Positions 32,018 through 37,267 of a DNA stretch of 37,267 bases are shown here, in pieces. A program made the translations under genes and the position numbers. Origin of the DNA: Bacillota bacterium (GTDB lineage: Bacteria; Bacillota; Dethiobacteria; DTU022); assembly GCA_029552125.1 (NCBI GenBank), contig JAKPEE010000104.1, positions 1 to 37,267 on the forward strand. Reading direction: 5' to 3'. Below the pieces are notes generated by a model. It searched no databases. It was not told where the DNA came from and saw only the letters and a list, made by a program, of their open reading frames with translations. Within the stretch, counting starts at the first letter, position 1; every line of letters begins with the position of its first letter.

Positions 32018-32050
32018 TAAAAATTCCCCCTGCCGGGCTCAAGCAGGGGG
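32018..32050 (-). terminator. Terminator after the M42 peptidase cluster
   Basis: An 8-bp stem, CCCCCTGC / GCAGGGGG, is followed by AATTTTTA on the minus strand, about 30 nt after the first M42 gene stop and before the aminomutase gene. The aminomutase therefore probably has its own promoter. Confidence 0.75.
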
Positions 32051-32080
32051 ATAACCTGGCCTTTGATTCTGTAAAAGCTG

Positions 32081-33127
32081 CTATGCCCCGCTCCCGGAAT
32101 CAGGGAGCGGCCAGGAGACCATTATAATTTTCTCGATCAGCTCTACCGCATGGGCCACATCGCCGGCATCGACCATCTCTGAGGGTGAATGGACATAACG
32201 GCAGGGGATGGATATGGCCCCGGAGGGGACCCCTTCACGGGAAAGGTGAATCGCTCCGGCATCGGTCCCCCCGCGCTCCAGGACCTCGAGCTGGTAAGGA
32301 ATTTTATGTTTCTCGGCTGTCTCAATCATGAGCTCGCGCACCCGGGGATGGCAGAGCACAGACCTGTCTTTTACCTTTATCGCCGGCCCCTGGCCCAGGC
32401 TCACCGCCATCAGCGGCGCCTCCGGGGTGTCGCCCACCAGGGTTACATCGACGGCAAAACCGTAGTCTGGCTCGAGCCGGTAAGCGGCGGTGGTGGCACC
32501 GCGCAGTCCCACCTCCTCCTGCACCGAAAAAACGAAGCAGACCCCCTGCGGCAGCGATCCGGGCAGCCGGCGGGCCGCCTCTACGAGAACGGCGCAGCCG
32601 ATGCGGTCATCCATGGCTTTGGCCATGTAGCGCCCTCCCAGATTCACAAAGGGCTGATGGAGGCAGGCCATGTCGCCGATGCGGATATGCTCCCTTGCTG
32701 CAGCGGCTCCGGCCGCTCCGATATCGAGATAGAGTTTGGGCCAATCCAGTTCTTTCAATGCCTTGATCTTCTCATGGTAAACAGTGCCGGTGACACCGTT
32801 TTTAAAGCTCAACCGCTGCCCCACCAGCAGGTGCGGGGCGACGCCGCCTATGGGGGCAATGCGCAGGAAGCCGTTGTCGTCGATATGGGTCACAATCACC
32901 CCGATCTCATCCATGTGCGCGGAGAACATCAGCAGCGGGGCCGCTCCTTCCCGGATGGCAAAAAGGTTTCCCAGGTTGTCGGTAAAGGTGCGGTCAACGC
33001 TGTCTTTGATCTTCTCTTCAATCAACTCTCTAACGGCCGCCTCTTCTCCGGAAGGGCCGTAGGCCTCAACCAACTCCTTAATCAATGTCTCCATTTTATT
33101 TATCGCCACCTCGTTAAATTTTTTCAT
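32081..33127 (-). CDS. M42 family metallo-aminopeptidase (third of the cluster in transcription order)
   Basis: A 348-residue zinc or cobalt aminopeptidase of the M42 (glutamyl aminopeptidase/TET) family, expected to form a dodecameric cage in the cytosol. Two-metal ligands are in place: AHMDEIG, AMDDRIG, QEEVGLRGA, AVDVTLVGD and RYVHSP, with GGTDAGAIH in the active-site loop. The annotated ATG overlaps the stop of the gene before it (ATGA). A second ATG, 11 codons in (33094), matches the family start and has GAGGTGG upstream, so the true start is uncertain. Confidence 0.93.
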   Translation of the reverse strand: MKKFNEVAINKMETLIKELVEAYGPSGEEAAVRELIEEKIKDSVDRTFTDNLGNLFAIREGAAPLLMFSAHMDEIGVIVTHIDDNGFLRIAPIGGVAPHLLVGQRLSFKNGVTGTVYHEKIKALKELDWPKLYLDIGAAGAAAAREHIRIGDMACLHQPFVNLGGRYMAKAMDDRIGCAVLVEAARRLPGSLPQGVCFVFSVQEEVGLRGATTAAYRLEPDYGFAVDVTLVGDTPEAPLMAVSLGQGPAIKVKDRSVLCHPRVRELMIETAEKHKIPYQLEVLERGGTDAGAIHLSREGVPSGAISIPCRYVHSPSEMVDAGDVAHAVELIEKIIMVSWPLPDSGSGA

Positions 33128-34134
33128 GCCGTCGCTTCAAGCCAGGCCCGCACCAGCGAGACAGTATGCTGCAGGTCGCTTTTTTTCAGCACGCTGCAGG
33201 GCGAGTGAATATAGCGGCAGGGCACCGCCACCACACCGGCCTTGACACCTTCCCTGCTGAGAGCAATGGCTCCGGCATCGGTGCCCCCGCCGGTAAAGCG
33301 GCGGAACTGAAAGGGAATCTTGGCCTTTTCGCCGGCCTCGATCAAGCCCTTGAAGATCTCCCGGTTGACGATAATGCTGCGATCCATGAAGCTGATTGCC
33401 GGACCGGAGCCCAGCATCGTGGCGCTGCGCTCCTTCTCCGTGTCGGGAGTATCCGCGGCGGCGGTAGCCTCTACGGCAAGAGCATACTGGGGCTGCAGGG
33501 TATAGGATGCCACCCGCGCTCCCCGCAAGCCTACTTCCTCCTGCACCGTGAAAGCGGCGTCAAAGGCCGGACCGCCTTTTTCCAGCAGCAGCTCCAGAAG
33601 AACGGCGCAGCCGGCGCGGTCGTCGAAAGCCTTGCCGCGCAGGCAGCCGTCGCCGAAGGGAGTGCAGGCAGTGTCAAAGGAAACATAAGTTCCGATCTGC
33701 ACGTGTTTTTCGGCTTCATCCTTGTTCCTGGCCCCAATATCGATATAAAGTTGATCCAGTTCGAAGGGCTTTAGACGCTCCTCCGGTTTCTGCAGGTGAA
33801 TGGCCTTGGAGCCGATCACGCCGGGTATCCTATCATCGCCGACGCGCACCCTTTTGGAGACCAGGACCCGGCTGTCGATGCCGCCCACGGGGCGGAATTT
33901 GAGATGGCCGCTTTTTTCAATGGAGGTGACCATGAGGCCGACCTCATCCATGTGCGCGGCAAGCATGACCCGGCGGGAACCTGAACCGCTCCCCTTTTTG
34001 CGCACCAGCAGATTGCCCAGGGTGTCGGTTTGCCACTCCAGCGCATGGCCCTGCAGCTGCTCAATAATCGCCTCGCGGACCGCCTTCTCGTTGCCAGAAA
34101 CCCCGGGCAGGTTGGAAAGTTTTTCTAGAAGCAT
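33124..34134 (-). CDS. M42 family metallo-aminopeptidase (second of the cluster)
   Basis: A 336-residue paralogue of its two neighbours. Motifs are AHMDEVG, AFDDRAG, QEEVGLRGARVA, AVEATAAADTP (glutamate in place of the aspartate ligand of the first copy) and RYIHSP, with GGTDAGAIA. All metal positions are filled by acceptable ligands, so it should be active. It overlaps the genes on both sides by a few bases, with a GGAGGG box ahead of its ATG. Differences in the loop residues suggest a different peptide preference from the other two. Confidence 0.94.
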   Translation of the reverse strand: MLLEKLSNLPGVSGNEKAVREAIIEQLQGHALEWQTDTLGNLLVRKKGSGSGSRRVMLAAHMDEVGLMVTSIEKSGHLKFRPVGGIDSRVLVSKRVRVGDDRIPGVIGSKAIHLQKPEERLKPFELDQLYIDIGARNKDEAEKHVQIGTYVSFDTACTPFGDGCLRGKAFDDRAGCAVLLELLLEKGGPAFDAAFTVQEEVGLRGARVASYTLQPQYALAVEATAAADTPDTEKERSATMLGSGPAISFMDRSIIVNREIFKGLIEAGEKAKIPFQFRRFTGGGTDAGAIALSREGVKAGVVAVPCRYIHSPCSVLKKSDLQHTVSLVRAWLEATA

Positions 34135-35195
34135 GCCAATCCCTCCACGAACGGGCGATCCAGGCTGCGGGCAAAAGCGGCCAGCAGCCGCCCGGTATTG
34201 ATAAGGTCATCAAGGCTCAGCATCTCCACCGTAGTATGCATATAGCGCAGCGGTATGGAGAGCAGCGCAGCGGGAATGCCCTCCCGCGAGACCTGGATAA
34301 CCCAGGCGTCAGTGCCTGGAACGCCGGTATCGGCCTCGCGCTGGATGGAAAAGCGATTATCACGAGCTAACTCTTCAAGACGGGCAGTCAACGCAGGATG
34401 GAAATTGGGTCCTACGGCAATTGCCGGCCCCCCACCCAGTTCAAAAACATCGGGAGGGGTCAGCCCGGGGGCTTCGCCGTGAGTCACATCAATAGCTACC
34501 GCCAGGTCCGGAACGAGGCCGTAGGCGGCGGTAGTAGCGCCGCGCAGCCCCACCTCTTCCTGGACACTGGCCACGAAATAGATATTGGCCCGGTGGCGGG
34601 CAGCGGCAAGTTCCGCGGCGCAGATGACCAGCGCGGCCACGCCGGCGCGGTCGTCGAGAGACTTTCCGGCGATATTTTTCCCGGCGGTCATGGCCAGCGG
34701 CGGCGCGTCAAAAGAGACCAGGTCGCCGATGCGCACCTGCTTCTCCGCCTGCTCTTTGGTCAAACCGATGTCGATAAAGAGATCCTCAAACTTCGACGCC
34801 TCCCGGCGTTCCTTCTCCGAGAGCAGGTGCGGCGCCTTGGCGCCGACAACCCCCTTGAGAAGAGTCCTGCCGTGGACCTCTACAGGCTGCCCGGGTAGAA
34901 TCCGGGGGTCAATTCCGCCGACGCCGGTAAAGCGCAGCGCGCCCCCTTCTTCAATCTTGGTGACCATGGCGCCGATCTCGTCGATATGAGCCACCAGGGC
35001 CAGCGAGAAGGGCTCCTCGCCGGGCTTGTCTCCCTCTTTGAAAGCAATCAGGTTGCCCAGGCGATCCCGCCACACCCGGGTGACATAGCGCTCCAGGTGG
35101 CGGGAAGCCGCCGCAGTGGCGCTCTCCTCGCTTCCGGATATACCGACAGCAAAAGAGAGCTCCATGACCAATTCTTTTACCTCTTCTTCTTTCAT
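34125..35195 (-). CDS. M42 family metallo-aminopeptidase (first of the cluster)
   Basis: A 356-residue M42 enzyme, the most divergent of the three. Motifs are AHIDEIG, LDDRAGVAALV, QEEVGLRGATTAAYG, AIDVTHGEAP and RYMHTT. The active-site loop reads VPGTDAWVIQ instead of GGTDAGAIH, so substrate preference probably differs. ATG at 35195 has GGGAG 8 nt upstream. It follows the MetE-C-like gene by 14 nt. Confidence 0.93.
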   Translation of the reverse strand: MKEEEVKELVMELSFAVGISGSEESATAAASRHLERYVTRVWRDRLGNLIAFKEGDKPGEEPFSLALVAHIDEIGAMVTKIEEGGALRFTGVGGIDPRILPGQPVEVHGRTLLKGVVGAKAPHLLSEKERREASKFEDLFIDIGLTKEQAEKQVRIGDLVSFDAPPLAMTAGKNIAGKSLDDRAGVAALVICAAELAAARHRANIYFVASVQEEVGLRGATTAAYGLVPDLAVAIDVTHGEAPGLTPPDVFELGGGPAIAVGPNFHPALTARLEELARDNRFSIQREADTGVPGTDAWVIQVSREGIPAALLSIPLRYMHTTVEMLSLDDLINTGRLLAAFARSLDRPFVEGLACF

Positions 35196-35209
35196 CAAGC
35201 CAACTCCCT

Positions 35210-36268
35210 TTAAAATATTCTTTCCTCGAGGGTCGCGGTTAACCGGTAAATCCTTTCCGCCAGCGCTTCGGTTAGTGTCCCCATCCCACAGGAGGGTGTA
35301 ACCAGGTAACGGCTCCGGACATAATCCTCCTCGGCGCCCTGCTTCACCAGCGCCTTCATCTGTGAATCAAGAAGCCTTTGCAGCGATGCGAGATCTTCCT
35401 GCAGGACTTTATCCGAAGAGGGAACGATGCCCCAGGCCAGGGCGCCCCCCCGGGCGAAAAAGGGATTTAAAAGATTTGCGTAAACCAGCAGCGAAGAAAA
35501 ATATTCGTAAGCATCAAAGTTAATCAGATCCAGCGACAGCCCGGTCAGGAGCGACCAGTCCGTTCCGGCACAGCTGTGCAGCCCGGTAATTCCTCCGGTG
35601 GCGCGGATTGCCGTGAAGATTTCCTCCAGCGAAGACTCGATCTCCGGGCGGCCCAGGGCCACCGCCGTGGAGCTGCCGTAATTGTAGAGGCCCGGTTCGT
35701 CGACGAATATAATCACCGGACGGCCCAGTTCCTGCAGCTGCCGCAGCTGCCAGCGGGCCGCCGCAGCCAATGTTTTAACAATAATTTCCCTTAAAGCGGG
35801 ATCATAAAAGGAAGGCTTGCCTTCCGGATCGGTAATTCTGAAGCCGGCAGTAATGGGCCCGGTCAACTGTCCTTTAAGGTAAAGGGCTTCCAGGGGCTGC
35901 CGCGCGCAGCGCTCCATAAACGCGTAAAATCCGGCGGCGCTCTCTTCCGTGAAGGCAAATTCAGCAACTTCATCTGAATCCTCGGCAGCGAGCAGCAGCT
36001 CGTAGTATTCGAGACAGCGCTTCTCCCAGTGGGGCTCGTCGAGACAAAAATAGGGAATTCCGTTGGGCCGGAGCGCCACCAGGCCTCGCGACAAAAGGGG
36101 CGCCAGGTATTGCGAAACCAGCCCCTCCGCGTCGCCCCGCCGGGGCAGCTGGGGCCAGTGAGGTATCTCCTTAAAATATGTAAAGATTAAATCCAGGGCG
36201 GCATCGGGGCCGGAATGAGGCATGCTCCCGATCCCTGTGGCCCGTCCATAGAGCTTTTTCAGCGACAT
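35210..36268 (-). CDS. Cobalamin-independent methionine synthase (MetE C-terminal)-like protein
   Basis: About 352 residues with the UROD/MetE TIM-barrel fold. It resembles only the C-terminal catalytic half of MetE: zinc-ligand motif GLHSCAGTDW, a later Cys in TPSCGMGTL, and FVDEPGLYNYG in mid-barrel. No N-terminal folate domain is present. Short proteins of this kind are found in many archaea and anaerobes and may use a methyl donor other than methyl-tetrahydrofolate; the donor here is not known. ATG at 36268 has AAGGGGG upstream. It begins the run that continues into the M42 genes. Confidence 0.82.
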   Translation of the reverse strand: MSLKKLYGRATGIGSMPHSGPDAALDLIFTYFKEIPHWPQLPRRGDAEGLVSQYLAPLLSRGLVALRPNGIPYFCLDEPHWEKRCLEYYELLLAAEDSDEVAEFAFTEESAAGFYAFMERCARQPLEALYLKGQLTGPITAGFRITDPEGKPSFYDPALREIIVKTLAAAARWQLRQLQELGRPVIIFVDEPGLYNYGSSTAVALGRPEIESSLEEIFTAIRATGGITGLHSCAGTDWSLLTGLSLDLINFDAYEYFSSLLVYANLLNPFFARGGALAWGIVPSSDKVLQEDLASLQRLLDSQMKALVKQGAEEDYVRSRYLVTPSCGMGTLTEALAERIYRLTATLEERIF

Positions 36269-36350
36269 CTCGCACCCCCTTAACATTATCTTCTCCTTAA
36301 ACTGTTAAAGAAAGCAGGCTTCCGGCTGGCCGGCCGGTTAATGAAGCCGG

Positions 36351-36623
36351 CTATTGCGGAATGTAAATGCTTCTGGCGTGCACATATTCGGTGCTTCCCT
36401 TCAGGAGAAGCTGCTCCGGGCTCTTGGTGTAAAATATGAGCCCCTTGTAGCTGGTCAAGTAATGGCATCTTGTCCCCAGGAATCTGCTCACGGAGATGAC
36501 CACCAGGGGCTTATCCACCTTGTCGACGATTTTACAAAAATCTTCCGGCACAACCCTGACGATGGCCCCGCTGGCCTTGATCGCCTGGGCAATGGCCGCC
36601 GCAGCCGCAGCACCATTGGTCAT
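36351..36623 (-). CDS. Conserved small hypothetical protein
   Basis: A 90-residue soluble protein. It starts with an Ala-rich helix (AAAAAAIAQAIKASGAIVRV) and ends in YLTSYKGLIFYTKSPEQLL and a short beta-strand (ARSIYIP). I have a sense of a small family conserved in anaerobic Firmicutes and other anaerobes, but cannot name a function. ATG at 36623 is supported by AGGGTGG eight bases upstream. It precedes the MetE-C-like gene by about 80 nt. Confidence 0.7.
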   Translation of the reverse strand: MTNGAAAAAAIAQAIKASGAIVRVVPEDFCKIVDKVDKPLVVISVSRFLGTRCHYLTSYKGLIFYTKSPEQLLLKGSTEYVHARSIYIPQ

Positions 36624-36700
36624 ATCTTTCACCACCCTTTCTGGGATTATCGCCTATGATTTTCATCTATACTCCAGCCCCCGCCCCGCCGGCAGAAAAT

Positions 36701-36731
36701 TGGGACACCGGGGACGTACCTGTTTGTCCCA
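36701..36731. repeat. GGGACA...TGTCCC inverted repeat
   Basis: TGGGACA (36701-36707) and TGTCCCA (36725-36731) frame an internal GGGACGTACC. This design is common in palindromic intergenic repeats of clostridia, but only one copy is seen here. A TTTT follows on the plus strand, so it might also act as a weak terminator. Confidence 0.4.
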
Positions 36732-36745
36732 TTTTAAAGAATAAA

Positions 36746-37267
36746 TTAGAAGCCCCATAAAGCCTCTTCTGCCAAAACCGGGGTGAAGCATTCCTGCGGC
36801 AGCTCTTTCAAGAAGAGGGAGGGGCCTCCGGACTGCAGGCCGTAGCTGCGGTTGTTCTCCCAGTAGGTGCTCAGGCAAAGATAGCGCTTTGCCCGCGTCA
36901 CCGCCACGTAGAAAAGGCGGCGCTCTTCGTCCAGGTCCTCATATTCGGCGCGGTAGCTGGGGAAGACGCCATCGTTAAGGCCGATCACAAAAACCGCCTC
37001 CCACTCCTTCCCCTTGGCGCTGTGTACTGTAGAGAGGGTTAGAGAATCGCCGCCGGCATCTTCTAATGCAGCGCCGCCGTTAAATAGCGATTCATCCAGG
37101 GCCAGCGACTCCAAGAATGCGCCAAGCGAGGCGTAGTGAGCGGCATTTTCAGCCAGCCGCTCAATGCCCCTTAATCTTTCGTCATATTGATCCGGGTAGC
37201 TCTTGCGCAAAATCCCGTCGTAGCTGCAGTTCATGATCAGCTTAATCAGCCCGGCCACACTCTCTTT
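36746..37267 (-). CDS. UvrD/PcrA-type ATP-dependent helicase, C-terminal part
   Basis: The gene continues past the right edge; only about 170 C-terminal residues are in the window. They hold superfamily 1 helicase motif V (LTLSTVHSAKGKEWEAVFVIGL) and motif VI (RRLFYVAVTRAKRYLCL), which close the ATP site. The remaining tail is short, without the Tudor-like RNA polymerase-binding domain expected at the end of PcrA, so a shorter UvrD-like helicase is more likely. The start codon is not present. Confidence 0.92.
   Translation of the reverse strand, partial: KESVAGLIKLIMNCSYDGILRKSYPDQYDERLRGIERLAENAAHYASLGAFLESLALDESLFNGGAALEDAGGDSLTLSTVHSAKGKEWEAVFVIGLNDGVFPSYRAEYEDLDEERRLFYVAVTRAKRYLCLSTYWENNRSYGLQSGGPSLFLKELPQECFTPVLAEEALWGF

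Noticed and set aside
32189-33208. 339-codon plus-strand frame antisense to an M42 peptidase gene
   Set aside because: A long open frame on the other strand of a G/C-rich gene; the minus-strand gene has all family motifs.

Overview
The window looks like part of the chromosome of an endospore-forming, anaerobic clostridial Firmicute. The evidence is an alpha/beta small acid-soluble spore protein, a 26-residue SpoVM, the Gram-positive order topA-xerC-hslV-hslU-codY, ylb-type synteny around coaD, a clostridial ferredoxin, and oxygen-sensitive radical SAM enzymes including a probable glutamate 2,3-aminomutase. The species cannot be told from the sequence.

Layout. Positions 1-6.4 kb hold ylbL, a patatin-like hydrolase, a small membrane protein and coaD on the minus strand. 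Next come a probable sporulation small RNA with its own sigma-G-type promoter and terminator, a spore protein gene, rpmB (plus strand), a long acyl-CoA dehydrogenase, and a 58-codon membrane protein gene followed by spoVM. Positions 6.6-8.2 kb are a decayed integration zone. An intact tRNA-Leu(CAA) is followed about 0.9 kb later by a broken copy of its 3' half plus terminator, with an IS66 fragment, a ferritin-like DUF2383-type gene, a truncated tyrosine recombinase and a kinase fragment. Positions 8.4-10.3 kb hold an S41-type protease with a small glycine-rich membrane protein, and a shortened gene of unknown function.

Positions 10.5-13.1 kb are an arsenic module: arsM diverges from arsR-acr3, and a palindrome lies under the arsR promoter. 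Positions 13.2-16.2 kb hold a truncated saccharopine dehydrogenase-like gene, an isoprenylcysteine methyltransferase-like membrane protein and a radical SAM protein, set among C/G-rich intergenic repeats. Positions 16.2-23.4 kb are mostly metabolic or accessory genes on the minus strand: a CapA-like lipoprotein, a fatty acyl-AMP ligase-like enzyme, carbamate kinase, ferredoxin, flavin reductase and a sodium/solute symporter.

Positions 23.5-36.6 kb are a long minus-strand block. In transcription order it has a small conserved hypothetical, a MetE-C-like protein, three overlapping M42 aminopeptidases, glutamate 2,3-aminomutase, dprA, topA, xerC, hslV, hslU and codY. The end of a UvrD/PcrA-type helicase gene enters at the right edge.

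The most useful observations are spoVM and its 58-codon partner (too short for routine gene calling), the CsfG-like small RNA, the tRNA-Leu integration scar, the residue-level case for glutamate rather than lysine 2,3-aminomutase, the M42 triplet, and several families of intergenic repeats.
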